Under the pieces are notes generated by a model. That model did no database searches. It had not been told where the DNA came from and saw only the letters and a program-made list of their open reading frames with translations. 64,000 bases of DNA from Mycobacterium sp. SMC-4 (lineage in GTDB: Bacteria > Actinomycetota > Actinomycetes > Mycobacteriales > Mycobacteriaceae), in assembly GCF_025263265.1 (NCBI RefSeq), contig NZ_CP079869.1, positions 1,240,001 through 1,304,000 of the forward strand, written 5' to 3'. How positions within the stretch are numbered: the stretch's first letter is position 1; each line of letters begins with the position of its first letter. This document shows positions 27,532-36,967 of this stretch, in pieces. The position numbers were made by a program, and so were the translations under genes.

Positions 27532-28635
27532 GTGCGCTGGTTGCTGAGGTGGGCGGTGCTGACGGGAGTGACGGTCGCGGCCGGCGTCGGGCTGACGCTG
27601 CTCGGGGTGCCGTCGGCGCTGTTGTTCGCCGCGTTGGTGGTGGGTATCGGGTTCGCGCTGATGTCGCGCACCCCGGCTACCGTCGCGCGCCCGTTCGGGC
27701 TGGCGGCGCAGGGCGTGTTGGGTGTCTACATCGGCACGATGGTCGAACCCGACGCACTGTCCACGCTGGGCGCGGATTGGCCGATTGTGCTCGCGGTGGC
27801 GGTCGCGACGCTGGCACTGAGCATGATCGCCGGTGTGCTGCTGGGCCTACACCGCGACGTCACCCCGCTGACCGGCGCGCTGGCTCTGGTCGCCGGCGGC
27901 GCATCGGGGCTGGTGGCCATTGCCCGAGAACTCGGCGGCGACGACCGGGTGGTCGCCGTCGTGCAGTATCTGCGGGTCGCGTTGATCACCGCGTCGATGC
28001 CGGTCGTCGTCATGCTGATCTATCGCGCCGACACGTCCCCGCCGGCCGCCGCCGGTCCGCAGCAGACCACCCCCTGGTATCTGAGCCTGCTGATGCTGGC
28101 CGCTCTGGTGCTGGTCGGGGGTTTCCTGGCCCGCAGGATCCGGCTTCCCGGCGCTGGACTGCTCGGCCCGCTGGCGTTGACGGTCGCGCTGGAGATCAGC
28201 GGCCTGTCCTTCGGGTTGAGCGTGCCGGTGCTGCTGGTGCAGACCGGCTACGTGCTGATCGGCTGGCAGGCCGGGCTGGCGTTCACCCGGGATTCGCTGC
28301 GCGCGGTGGGACGGCTGCTGCCGTTGGCGACGGTGCTGATCCTGGCGCTGGGTGCGGCGACCGCAGGCCTGGGCGTGGTACTGGCCAGGGTGGCCGACGT
28401 GTCGCTGCTGGAGGGATACCTGGCCACCAGCCCGGGCGGGGTCTACGCGGTGCTGGCCACCGCCGCCGAAACCGGCGCCAATGTCACGTTCGTCATCGCC
28501 GCGCAGGTGCTGCGCATCCTGCTGATGCTGTTCTGCGCGCCGCTGCTGGCCCGCGGGGTGGCCCGGCTGAGCCGACGGACTCAGAGCCGGGCGATCACCG
28601 ACGACAACAACCCGCCCATCCGCGTCGCCGACTGA
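27532..28635 (+). CDS. AbrB-family membrane transporter
   Basis: 367 aa, about ten membrane segments in two similar halves, as in the AbrB (ammonia monooxygenase regulator) transporter family. Repeated motifs: [18 protein letters not shown] in the first half and [20 protein letters not shown] in the second. I chose GTG 27532 (VRWLLRW); a longer frame back to 27082 lies inside the divergent pmmB gene. Substrate unknown. Its last 55 bases overlap the convergent punA 3' end. Confidence 0.82.
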   Translation: MRWLLRWAVLTGVTVAAGVGLTLLGVPSALLFAALVVGIGFALMSRTPATVARPFGLAAQGVLGVYIGTMVEPDALSTLGADWPIVLAVAVATLALSMIAGVLLGLHRDVTPLTGALALVAGGASGLVAIARELGGDDRVVAVVQYLRVALITASMPVVVMLIYRADTSPPAAAGPQQTTPWYLSLLMLAALVLVGGFLARRIRLPGAGLLGPLALTVALEISGLSFGLSVPVLLVQTGYVLIGWQAGLAFTRDSLRAVGRLLPLATVLILALGAATAGLGVVLARVADVSLLEGYLATSPGGVYAVLATAAETGANVTFVIAAQVLRILLMLFCAPLLARGVARLSRRTQSRAITDDNNPPIRVAD

Positions 28636-29369
28636 CGGCCGGCTTCGAGCACCTCGGCGTGGCTGAGCGGCTCGCCGGTCATCCCGGCCGCCAGGTTGGT
28701 GACCAGCGAGACTCCGAGCACCTCGGCGCCGGCCTCGCGCGCGGCGATGGTCTCGTGCACCGTCGACATGCCGACCAGGTCGGCGCCCAGCGTGCGCAGC
28801 ATCCGGATCTCGGCCGGCGTCTCGTACTGCGGGCCGGGCAGACCGGCGTACACACCGTCGGCCAGTGTCGGGTCGATCGCCCGGGCCACTGCGCGCAGCC
28901 GCGGGGAGTACGCGTCGACCATGTCGACGAACCGAGCGCCGACCAGCGGTGAACGGCCGGTGAGGTTGAGGTGGTCGCTGATCAGCACAGGCTGACCGAC
29001 GTCGAGGTCGCCGCGCAGACCGCCCGCGGCGTTGGTCAGCACCACGGTGTGCACGCCGGTCGCGCAGGCGGTGCGCACCGGATGCACGACGTGGCCCAGA
29101 TCATGGCCTTCGTAGGCGTGGATGCGGCCCAGCAGCACCAGCACTCGGTGCGCCCCGAGTCGCAGCGAGAGCACCTGGCCGCTGTGGCCCTGCGCGCTGG
29201 GCGGGCTGAAACCGGGCAGGTCGGCCATCGCGACCACCGCCGTCGGCTCACCGAGCTCAGACGCGGCCGGCGCCCAGCCCGAACCCAGCACGACGGCGAC
29301 GTCGTGCTGCTCGACACCGGTGCGCTGCGCCAGCTCGGCGGCGGCGGCTTGCGCTGCGACTGCGTCCAC
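28581..29369 (-). CDS. punA: purine nucleoside phosphorylase
   Basis: 262 aa trimeric-type PNP (PunA/DeoD of mycobacteria) releasing hypoxanthine or guanine from (deoxy)nucleosides. VVLGSGW (phosphate loop), [34 protein letters not shown] and [14 protein letters not shown] are family hallmarks. I chose GTG 29369 (VDAVAAQ): an open frame to 29930 enters the divergent amiB1 gene. It complements add, deoA and cdd of the salvage block. Confidence 0.93.
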   Translation of the reverse strand: MDAVAAQAAAAELAQRTGVEQHDVAVVLGSGWAPAASELGEPTAVVAMADLPGFSPPSAQGHSGQVLSLRLGAHRVLVLLGRIHAYEGHDLGHVVHPVRTACATGVHTVVLTNAAGGLRGDLDVGQPVLISDHLNLTGRSPLVGARFVDMVDAYSPRLRAVARAIDPTLADGVYAGLPGPQYETPAEIRMLRTLGADLVGMSTVHETIAAREAGAEVLGVSLVTNLAAGMTGEPLSHAEVLEAGRQSATRMGGLLSSVIARL

Positions 29370-29418
29370 GACGGGCAGCCTAGTTCGGCGTCGCTGCAGC
29401 AGTGAGATACTGGCGGCC

Positions 29419-30597
29419 ATGCCCACCGCCACGTCGACTCGCGTCGAAGACGCCGTGTACCGGCGTCGTGGCGATCTGATCGAGCTCTCGCATGGCATCC
29501 ACGCCGAGCCCGAGCTGGCCTTCGACGAGCACCGCAGCTGCGCCAAGACCCAGGCCCTGGTGGCCGAACGCGGCTTCGACATCACCGCTGGGGTGGCCGG
29601 CCTGGACACCGCCTTCCGCGCCGAGTTCGGTAGCGGCCCGCTGGTCGTCGGGATCTGCGCCGAGTACGACGCGTTGCCCGAAATCGGGCACGCCTGCGGG
29701 CACAACGTCATCGCCGCATCGGCGGTCGGTACCGCGCTGGCTTTGGCCGAGGTCGCCGACGAGCTCGGGCTGACGGTGGTGCTGTTGGGGACACCCGCCG
29801 AGGAGGCCGGCGGCGGCAAGGTGCTGATGCTGGAAGCCGGCGTGTTCGACGACGTCGCGACCACCGTGATGCTGCATCCCGGGCCGGTCGACATCGCCGC
29901 AGCCCGCTCGCTGGCGCTCTCGGAGGTCACGATCCGCTACACCGGCCGGGAGTCGCACGCCGCGGTCGCGCCGTATCTGGGGGTCAACGCCGCCGACGCG
30001 GTCACCGTCGCGCAGGTGGCGATCGGTCTGCTGCGCCAGCAGCTGGCGCCCGGCCAGATGGTGCACGGCATCGTCACCGACGGCGGGCAGGCCGCCAACG
30101 TGATCCCGGCGCGCGCCGAGCTGCGCTACACGATGCGCGCGACGCAGTCGGAGTCGTTGCGGGAGTTGGAATCTCGAATGGCCGGCTGTTTCGCCGCGGG
30201 TGCGGTGGCGACCGGTTGCGAGCACGCCGTCACCGAGGTCGCGCCGGCGTATGCGGAGCTGGCCCCCGATGAGTGGTTGTCGGCGACGGTGCACGCGGAG
30301 ATGACCCGGTTGGGGCGGTGCCCGCTGCCGGCCGAGGTGGCGGCCTCGCTGCCGCTGGGTAGTACCGACATGGGCAATGTCACCCAGATGATGCCCGGCA
30401 TCCACCCGGTGATCGGCGTGGATTCCGGTGGCGCGTCGATCCATCAGCCGGAGTTCGCGGCCGCGGCGGTGTCGGCGAGCGCGGACCTCGCGGTGGCCGA
30501 GGGGGCGGTGATGCTGGCCCGCACGGTGGTGGCGCTGGCCGAGAGTCCCGAGCAGCGCGACCGCGTGCTCGAACAGCAGGATCGGCGGGTCTCATGA
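29419..30597 (+). CDS. amiB1: M20-family amidohydrolase AmiB1
   Basis: 392 aa metallopeptidase/amidohydrolase. Zinc-site segments [29 protein letters not shown] and a C-terminal STDMGNVTQ are seen. The dimerisation domain starts near [15 protein letters not shown]. In length and order it matches M. tuberculosis amiB1. ATG 29419; GATACT eight bases upstream could be a -10, giving a leaderless start. Its stop overlaps the amiA1 ATG (ATGA). Physiological substrate unknown (N-acyl amino acid or peptide). Confidence 0.9.
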   Translation: MPTATSTRVEDAVYRRRGDLIELSHGIHAEPELAFDEHRSCAKTQALVAERGFDITAGVAGLDTAFRAEFGSGPLVVGICAEYDALPEIGHACGHNVIAASAVGTALALAEVADELGLTVVLLGTPAEEAGGGKVLMLEAGVFDDVATTVMLHPGPVDIAAARSLALSEVTIRYTGRESHAAVAPYLGVNAADAVTVAQVAIGLLRQQLAPGQMVHGIVTDGGQAANVIPARAELRYTMRATQSESLRELESRMAGCFAAGAVATGCEHAVTEVAPAYAELAPDEWLSATVHAEMTRLGRCPLPAEVAASLPLGSTDMGNVTQMMPGIHPVIGVDSGGASIHQPEFAAAAVSASADLAVAEGAVMLARTVVALAESPEQRDRVLEQQDRRVS

Positions 30598-31763
30598 GCG
30601 TGTTGGCCCACGCGGCGGCGCGCTGGCTGTCGGCCCACTACGACGAGATGGTCGGGTGGCGCCGGCACCTGCATCAGCATCCCGAGCTGGGGCGCCAGGA
30701 GTTCCAGACGACGCAGTTCGTCGCCTCCCGGCTGGCCGAGGCCGGGTTGAACCCGAAGGTGCTGCCCGGCGGCACCGGTCTGACCTGCGATTTCGGGCCC
30801 GAGCACGGACCGCGGGTGGCGTTGCGCGCCGACATGGACGCGCTGCCGATGGACGAGCGGACCGGGGCGCCGTACTCGTCGCTGGTGCCGGGGGTGTCGC
30901 ATGCCTGCGGGCACGATGCGCACACCGCGGTGCTGCTGGGCGCGGCGTTGGCGATGGCCTCGGCGCCGGAGTTGCCGGTCGGGGTGCGGCTGCTGTTCCA
31001 GGCCGCCGAGGAGCTGATGCCCGGCGGGGCGCTGGACGCGATCGCTGCCGGCGCGCTGACGGGCGTATCGCGGATCTTCGCGCTGCACTGTGATCCGCGG
31101 CTGGCGGTCGGCAAGGTCGCGGTGCGGCCCGGGCCGATCACCTCGGCGGCCGATCAGATCGAGGTGACGCTGCATTCGCCCGGCGGGCACACCTCGCGTC
31201 CGCACCTGACCGGTGACCTGGTCTATGGGTTGGGCACGCTGATCACCGGGGTGCCCGGGGTGCTGTCGCGGCGTATCGACCCGCGCAACAGCACCGTGAT
31301 GGTGTGGGGTGCGGTCAATGCCGGGGTGGCCGCCAATGCGATCCCGCAGACCGGCACGGTGGCCGGAACCATCCGCACCGCCAGCCGCGATACCTGGCTG
31401 ACGTTGGAAGACATTGTGCGCGAAACGGTTTCGTCACTGCTGGCACCGCTGGGGATGGAGCACAACGTCCTGTACCGGCGCGGGGTGCCGCCAGTGGTCA
31501 ACGAAGAGGTGTCTACGCGCATCCTCACCCACGCTATCGAAGCGATCGGCCCGGACGTGCTGGCCGACACCCGGCAATCCGGTGGGGGAGAAGACTTTTC
31601 GTGGTATCTCGAGGAGGTTCCGGGCGCGATGGCGCGGCTGGGCGTGTGGAGCGGTCGGGGCCCGCAGCTCGACCTGCACCAGCCGACCTTCGACCTCGAC
31701 GAGCGCGCGCTCGGTGTCGGGGTGCGGCTGCTGGTCAACATCATCGACCACGCTTCAGGCTGA
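30594..31763 (+). CDS. amiA1: M20-family amidohydrolase AmiA1
   Basis: 389 aa, second M20D enzyme of the pair. RRHLHQHPELGRQEF, ADMDALPMDE, HACGHDAHTAVLLG, FQAAEELMPGG and GGEDFSWYLEEVPG match IAA-amino-acid hydrolase/hippuricase enzymes. Overlaps amiB1 by four bases, so the two are translated together and may form a complex or act on related amides. ATG 30594. Confidence 0.92.
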   Translation: MSVLAHAAARWLSAHYDEMVGWRRHLHQHPELGRQEFQTTQFVASRLAEAGLNPKVLPGGTGLTCDFGPEHGPRVALRADMDALPMDERTGAPYSSLVPGVSHACGHDAHTAVLLGAALAMASAPELPVGVRLLFQAAEELMPGGALDAIAAGALTGVSRIFALHCDPRLAVGKVAVRPGPITSAADQIEVTLHSPGGHTSRPHLTGDLVYGLGTLITGVPGVLSRRIDPRNSTVMVWGAVNAGVAANAIPQTGTVAGTIRTASRDTWLTLEDIVRETVSSLLAPLGMEHNVLYRRGVPPVVNEEVSTRILTHAIEAIGPDVLADTRQSGGGEDFSWYLEEVPGAMARLGVWSGRGPQLDLHQPTFDLDERALGVGVRLLVNIIDHASG

Positions 31764-31782
31764 CACGGGCGCTTCCCCCCCC

Positions 31783-32529
31783 TTAGTTGTTCGTGAGATC
31801 TCTTCCCCAAGCCGCTCCCGCGGGCTCGGCCAAGAAGCACCAAGCGTTGGGCGAGCACGCGCTCTTCACTGTCACCACCTGTCCAACCTTCAACTCGCCG
31901 ATGACCACGGCGTCACCGTCGTCGTTGGATTTGTCGTAGAGGCGGGTATCGGCGTTCACCGTGGCTGTCAGCGCGTCCGGTGTTGTCGCTGGCGTGGGTG
32001 AAGGCGCTGGGGATGCAGAAGGCGGTGCCGCGGCGGGGACGCAATGGAACTTGGCTTTCGAGGACCAGGTGTTGACAGCACCTTCGCTGTTTTTGGCGGT
32101 GCCTCGGGCAGTGAGGTCATCGTCGATGTAACCGTCCCAGTGGGTTGTCAAGCCGTTGTTCCAGGTGAAATCGATGGTGATGTTGCGGCCACTGATTCGT
32201 CCGACGGCGGTACCGTTGGTCCACACCCCACTTCCGTTCTGCGTGTATCCGGCGTTACCGGAGAAGAAGTCGCCAGACTTGTCGACCACCACCGTCACGT
32301 TGTTGTTCTGCGCGACCTCCATCGCAGGGCTGTTGTAGGAGTAGCCACTGCATGCGGGTGCCAGGGGAAATTGCGGTAGCGCGTGGGCTGCCGGTGCTCC
32401 GAGGGGCGACGCCGCAGCTAGAGCTGCTACCGCAAATCCATTGAAAAGAAGTCCTTTTAATCGCCGACGGTCAGGATCTGACGGGATCGTCGCGCGCTCA
32501 CGAACCGTGCGCTGCAATGACTCGAGCAT
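31783..32529 (-). CDS. secreted protein with C-terminal SH3-like domain, unknown function
   Basis: 248 aa. A long basic N-region with DRRRLKG, then a hydrophobic stretch to APAAHA-LP, form an export signal (twin-arginine type is possible). The mature part has NNNVTVVVDKSGDFF, a Trp/Asn-rich beta-type region and a Pro/Ala/Ser-rich linker (about 165-185). A bacterial SH3-like domain follows (VNADTRLYD...VGQVVTVKSAC). AGGAGATGTC precedes ATG 32529. The gene and its upstream DNA look more AT-rich than neighbours, suggesting acquisition. Divergent from mmpL. Confidence 0.65.
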   Translation of the reverse strand: MLESLQRTVRERATIPSDPDRRRLKGLLFNGFAVAALAAASPLGAPAAHALPQFPLAPACSGYSYNSPAMEVAQNNNVTVVVDKSGDFFSGNAGYTQNGSGVWTNGTAVGRISGRNITIDFTWNNGLTTHWDGYIDDDLTARGTAKNSEGAVNTWSSKAKFHCVPAAAPPSASPAPSPTPATTPDALTATVNADTRLYDKSNDDGDAVVIGELKVGQVVTVKSACSPNAWCFLAEPAGAAWGRDLTNN

Positions 32530-32807
32530 GACATCTCCTGTCGTCGCGATTGGCCACTCCGAACCATCACGATGGCACTCGAGTCCGCGTCGAAGAAATA
32601 GGGTGTTTCCCTACCTCGCCATGTATGTCGCCGGCCCCCTTCCTGGGCTCACATACGGCCCGGGACTGTAACCCGGGTCACTCGCGACCGAGCGGGGTTG
32701 TCTCAACTTGATCAATTGGCTAGTCTATCTCAGTAATTCTTGACCCTCTATCGTCGAAGGCGTCTGCAGCGTAACGACTTTCGGGTAAACCTCAGGAGGA
32801 GTCGCTG
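32530..32807. promoter_or_regulatory. AT-richer intergenic region between secreted protein and mmpL
   Basis: Divergent promoter region. It contains inverted repeats TAGGG-N5-CCCTA (near 32602-32616) and GTATGT...ACATAC (about 32624-32657), a TTGATCAA palindrome (about 32708-32715), and AGGAGGA just before the mmpL GTG. No regulator gene adjoins. Confidence 0.4.
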
Positions 32808-35663
32808 GTGGACGGGCACGAACGGCCGCACTTCTACGGCATCGCCCGCTTCATTCGCCTGGCTTCGCTGCCCGTCGTCCTGATCTGGGTCGGGATCGCG
32901 GTTTTCCTCAACGTCGTGGTGCCCCAGCTCGAAGAGGTCGGCAAGCTGCGGTCGGTGTCGATGAGCCCCGACGACGCGCCGTCGGTCATCTCGATGCTGC
33001 GCATTGGGGAGGTCTTCGAAGAGTACGAGTCCAACAGCTCGGCGATGATCGTGCTCGAAGGCGAGCAGCCACTCGGCGAGGAAGCCCGCGCGTACTACGC
33101 CGACCTGATCACCGACCTAGAAGCCGACACCCGCCACGTCGAGCACGTACAGGACCTCTGGAGCGATCCGTTGACCGCGGCCGGCGCGCAGAGCGCGGAC
33201 GGCAGGGCCACCTATTTCCAGGTCTACCTCGCCGGTAACCAGGGTGAGGCGCTGGCCAACGAGTCGGTGCGCGCGGTCCAGGATCTGGTGGAGGCCAGCC
33301 AGCCGCCCGACGGGGTGGCGGCCTTTGTCACCGGACCGTCGGCATTGGCGGCCGAACAGGAGGATGCCGGCAACGAGAGCCTGCGGATGGTCGAGGCGCT
33401 GACGTTCCTGGTCATCACGATCATGCTGCTGTTGTTCTTCCGCTCGATCCTGACCACGCTGGTGATCCTGGTGATGGTCGGGCTGAGCCTGATGGTCGTG
33501 CGCGGCACGGTGTCGTTCCTGGGTTTCTACGAGATCATCGGGCTCTCGACGTTTGCAACCAGCTTGCTGGTCACGCTGGCCATCGCGATCGCGGTGGACT
33601 ATGCGATCTTCCTGATCGGCCGCTACCAGGAGGCCAGGGGCAAGGGTGCCTCCACCGAAGAGGCCTACTACACGATGTTCGGCGGCACCGCGCACGTCAT
33701 CGTCGGTTCCGGTCTGACCATCGCCGGTGCGACGTTCTGCCTGAGCTTCACCCGGCTGCCGTATTTCAACAGCCTCGGGGTGCCGTTGGCGTTGGGCATG
33801 CTGGTGCTGATCGCGGTAGCGCTGACCTTCGGTCCGGCGGTGGTCACCATCGCCAGCCGGTTCGGTCTGCTGGAGCCCAAGCGCGCGATGCGGGTGCGCG
33901 GGTGGCGCAAGATCGGCGCGGCCACCGTGCGCTGGCCGGGCGCTGTCCTGGTGGCCAGCATCGCGGTGTCGCTGATCGGCCTGCTCGCCCTGCCCGGCTA
34001 CCAGACCAGCTACAACGACCGCATCTATCTGCCCGACGACATCGAGTCCAGCATCGGCTACGCAGCTGCCGAGCGGCACTTCTCGCCGGCGCGGCTCAAC
34101 CCCGAGGTGCTGATGGTCGAGACCGATCGGGACCTGCGCAATTCGGCCGACTTCCTCGTCATCGAGAAGATCGCCAAGGAGCTGTTCGCGGTGGAGGGCA
34201 TCGGCCGGGTGCAGACCATCACCCGCCCGGATGGCACACCGATCAAGAGCACCTCGATCCCGTACATGATGAGCCGGCAGGGCGGCACCCAGGATCTGAA
34301 TCAGAAGTACATGTCCGACCGGATGGCCGACATGCTGGTGCAGGCCGACGAGCTGCAGACCACCATCAACACGATGCAGGAGATGCAGTCGTTGATGACG
34401 CAGATGTCGGAGGTCACCATCAGCATGGTGGCCAAGACCAAGACGATGGCCGACAACGTCACCGACCTGCGCGACAACATCGCCAACCTCGACGATTTCC
34501 TGCGGCCGCTGCGCAACTACTTCTACTGGGAACCGCACTGCTTCAACATCCCGGTGTGCTGGTCGATCCGTTCGATCTTCGACCTCATCGACGGCACCAA
34601 CCTGTTGACCGACAACATCCAGGAGCTCGTTCCCGACCTCGAGCGTCTCGCGCGGTTGATGCCGGAGTTGATCGCGCTGATGCCGCAGCAGATCGAGTCG
34701 ATGCAGTCCCAGCGCACCATGATGCTGACGATGTATCAGACCCAGAACGGGCAACTGGAACAGATGGCGGCGCTGCGCGAGGACGCCACTGCGATGGGCG
34801 ACGCGTTCAACGACGCGTGGAACGCCGATTCGTTCTACCTGCCGCCGGAGGCCTTCGACAACGCCGACTTCCAGCGCGGGATCGAGCAGTTCATCTCACC
34901 CAACGGTGAGGCGGTGCGGTTCATCATCGCCCACGAGGGAGACCCGTTGTCCCCGGCGGGTATCGAGAAGATCGACGCGCTCAAGACCGCGGCCAAGGAG
35001 GCGGTCAAGGGCACTCCGCTGGAGGGGTCGACGATCTACCTCGGCGGCACCGCGGCCACCTTCAAGGACATGGCCGACGGCACCCGGTATGACTTGCTGA
35101 TCGCCGGAATCGCCGCGATCGGGCTGATTTTCGTCATCATGCTGATCCTGACGCGCGCGATCGTCGCGGCCGCGGTGATCGTCGGCACGGTGGTGCTGTC
35201 GCTGGGTGCGTCGTTCGGGTTGTCGGTGCTGGTGTGGCAACACCTGATCGGCATCGAACTGCACTGGATGGTGTTGCCGATGGCGGTGATCATCCTGTTG
35301 GCCGTCGGCGCGGACTACAACCTGCTGGTGGTGGCGCGCCTGAAAGAGGAGATCCATGCCGGGGTGAACACCGGCCTGATCCGCACGATGGGTGGCAGCG
35401 GGTCGGTGGTGACCGCGGCGGGCATGGTGTTCGCGCTGACCATGATGACGATGGCGGTCAGCGATCTGACCATCATCGGTCAGGTGGGTACGACCATCGG
35501 CATGGGTCTGATCTTCGACACGTTGGTGATCCGGTCGTTCATGACGCCGTCGCTGGCGGCGCTGCTGGGCCGCTGGTTCTGGTGGCCACAGCGGGTCCGG
35601 CCGCGGCCGGTGCCGTCGCCCTGGCCGCCACCAGTGGCGCGCGCCGACGCCCCAGCCGGGTAG
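32808..35663 (+). CDS. mmpL: MmpL-family RND transporter (MmpL4/5-like)
   Basis: 951 aa, the normal size for MmpL4/5-type siderophore or lipid exporters. One N-terminal helix, a periplasmic domain, and two blocks of membrane helices (about 195-375 and 760-935), each with the Asp-Tyr pair: [10 protein letters not shown] and [10 protein letters not shown]. The second periplasmic loop holds a long coiled coil (about 505-660) with a cysteine pair in [13 protein letters not shown] 32808 after AGGAGGA. No mmpS gene is adjacent; the divergent secreted protein is a possible partner only by position. Confidence 0.93.
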   Translation: MDGHERPHFYGIARFIRLASLPVVLIWVGIAVFLNVVVPQLEEVGKLRSVSMSPDDAPSVISMLRIGEVFEEYESNSSAMIVLEGEQPLGEEARAYYADLITDLEADTRHVEHVQDLWSDPLTAAGAQSADGRATYFQVYLAGNQGEALANESVRAVQDLVEASQPPDGVAAFVTGPSALAAEQEDAGNESLRMVEALTFLVITIMLLLFFRSILTTLVILVMVGLSLMVVRGTVSFLGFYEIIGLSTFATSLLVTLAIAIAVDYAIFLIGRYQEARGKGASTEEAYYTMFGGTAHVIVGSGLTIAGATFCLSFTRLPYFNSLGVPLALGMLVLIAVALTFGPAVVTIASRFGLLEPKRAMRVRGWRKIGAATVRWPGAVLVASIAVSLIGLLALPGYQTSYNDRIYLPDDIESSIGYAAAERHFSPARLNPEVLMVETDRDLRNSADFLVIEKIAKELFAVEGIGRVQTITRPDGTPIKSTSIPYMMSRQGGTQDLNQKYMSDRMADMLVQADELQTTINTMQEMQSLMTQMSEVTISMVAKTKTMADNVTDLRDNIANLDDFLRPLRNYFYWEPHCFNIPVCWSIRSIFDLIDGTNLLTDNIQELVPDLERLARLMPELIALMPQQIESMQSQRTMMLTMYQTQNGQLEQMAALREDATAMGDAFNDAWNADSFYLPPEAFDNADFQRGIEQFISPNGEAVRFIIAHEGDPLSPAGIEKIDALKTAAKEAVKGTPLEGSTIYLGGTAATFKDMADGTRYDLLIAGIAAIGLIFVIMLILTRAIVAAAVIVGTVVLSLGASFGLSVLVWQHLIGIELHWMVLPMAVIILLAVGADYNLLVVARLKEEIHAGVNTGLIRTMGGSGSVVTAAGMVFALTMMTMAVSDLTIIGQVGTTIGMGLIFDTLVIRSFMTPSLAALLGRWFWWPQRVRPRPVPSPWPPPVARADAPAG

Positions 35664-35677
35664 CCGGGTAGCCGGGT
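35654..35677. repeat. 8-bp tandem repeat at mmpL stop codon
   Basis: Three copies of AGCCGGGT; the mmpL TAG stop (35661-35663) spans the first junction. Possible slippage site, with changes falling mostly after the stop. Confidence 0.8.
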
Positions 35678-35681
35678 AGGT

Positions 35682-36320
35682 TCAGGCGGCGCTGCCGACG
35701 TAGACGATGCCGGACGGGTGGGCGGTGGTGGCCGCGTTGACGACGGCCGCCGCGACGTCGGCGGCGCCGGTGATCTCGGCTGACACCACCGTCACGCTGA
35801 TTCCGGCGTGCGCGAGATCCGATCGCATGGCGTAGAGCGCGGTTTCGCCGGCCCGCTGGCTGGCGGCGATGCCGGCGAAACCTTTGGGCACCGCCTTGTA
35901 GGGATAGAAGTGGGCCTGGTGGCTGGTGACGAACACGATCCGGGCGCCGGACGGCATCAACGGCATCGCCAGGGTGGCCAGCCGCCGCTGCGCCTGGCCG
36001 TGCGCGCGGGCCCGGGTGTCGCTGAGTGTGTGCAGACCGCCGGCGGGATGCAGGATGAGGGTGTCCAGTCGTCCGAAGCGGGCCCGCACGGTCTCGATCA
36101 TCGCGGTGACAGCGAAGTCGTCGGCGACGTCGGTGTCAATGCTCGAGGCGTGGCCTCCGGCCTCGCGGATGCTGCCGGCGATGCTCTCGGCGCGGTCGGC
36201 GGCACCGCGATGGTTGAGCACGACGTGGACATCCGGGTCGGCGAGCTGGCGGGCGACGTCAGCTCCGAGGCGACCGTCGGCACCGGTGACAAGGACGATC
36301 CGCTGAGGTGACGTGCGCAT
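35682..36320 (-). CDS. atypical short-chain dehydrogenase-like protein
   Basis: 212 aa. Nucleotide-binding LVTGADGRLGADVA at the N-terminus fits an NAD(P)-binding SDR. The usual Tyr-x3-Lys is not present: the aligned stretch reads GIAASQRAGE, so Tyr becomes Ile and Lys becomes Gln. The preceding Ser (FVTSHQAHF) remains. It may bind cofactor without classical catalysis. ATG 36320 preceded by AAGGAAC; an open frame to 36524 enters the next gene. Three phased GTAAG repeats lie upstream. Confidence 0.75.
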   Translation of the reverse strand: MRTSPQRIVLVTGADGRLGADVARQLADPDVHVVLNHRGAADRAESIAGSIREAGGHASSIDTDVADDFAVTAMIETVRARFGRLDTLILHPAGGLHTLSDTRARAHGQAQRRLATLAMPLMPSGARIVFVTSHQAHFYPYKAVPKGFAGIAASQRAGETALYAMRSDLAHAGISVTVVSAEITGAADVAAAVVNAATTAHPSGIVYVGSAA

Positions 36321-36391
36321 GGCGGGTTCCTTTCCGTGACCGTCGGCGGTGACGAGCACTCGGAAACCACCGTACACCCTCTTTAAGAAAA

Positions 36392-36418
36392 GTAAGAGAA
36401 ACGTAAGGTCACAGTAAG
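36392..36418 (-). promoter_or_regulatory. three 11-bp-phased direct repeats upstream of SDR gene
   Basis: GTAAG occurs at 36392, 36403 and 36414, exactly 11 bases apart; on the minus strand this is CTTAC-N6 three times. Such spacing is typical of OmpR/PhoB-family response-regulator boxes, and the AC-N9-AC spacing recalls GlnR sites. Confidence 0.5.
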
Positions 36419-36435
36419 GCGGTGAATGGGTCGCG

Positions 36436-36912
36436 CTACGTCGACCCCGGGCCGACGTTCTTGGCCGGCCGGGTACGGATGTCGTGCACGTAATCGGCTG
36501 GGGCACCGGCGATTTCGGCGGCATCGGCCATCACGCCCAGGTAGCGCGCCGACGGCAGCCCACCCTCCCAGGCGTCGACCACATACAGCCAGGCCAGCAC
36601 CGGATCGGTGTCGGTGTCCGACGACAGGCGCTCCACCCGGCACCGGATCTTCTTGTGGAAGCCCAGCTCGGAACCCTCCCAGCGGTCGAGGTTCTCCTCG
36701 TCTTCCTTGGTCATGTCGTAGAGCACCACGAACACCTTGGAGGTGGGGTCCTGCACGACGGTGGCCAGCGCACCCTCCCAGCTGATGTCCTCACCGCCGA
36801 AGGTCAGCCGCCAGCCGTGCAGCCAGCCGGTTCCGGCCATCGGGGAATGCGGGGCCCGCTGCAGCATTTGCTCGGGATGCATATTCGATCCGTAGGCGGC
36901 GTAGATCGGCAC
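36436..36912 (-). CDS. gamma-glutamylcyclotransferase-fold protein (Rv3304-like)
   Basis: 158 aa. The N-terminal IYAAYGSNMHPEQM is the substrate-binding YGSN signature of the GGCT/AIG2-like fold. EGALATVVQDP and VFVVLYDMTKED follow as in this family, with DRWEGSELGFHKK containing the likely catalytic acid. Such enzymes convert gamma-glutamyl peptides or amines to 5-oxoproline, but the substrate here is unknown. ATG 36912. Position matches M. tuberculosis Rv3304. Confidence 0.82.
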   Translation of the reverse strand: MPIYAAYGSNMHPEQMLQRAPHSPMAGTGWLHGWRLTFGGEDISWEGALATVVQDPTSKVFVVLYDMTKEDEENLDRWEGSELGFHKKIRCRVERLSSDTDTDPVLAWLYVVDAWEGGLPSARYLGVMADAAEIAGAPADYVHDIRTRPAKNVGPGST

Positions 36913-36967
36913 GCGAGAAGCTTAATCACATCGGCGGCGCGGCAGGTCGTCAAGATAGGTTGTAGCG

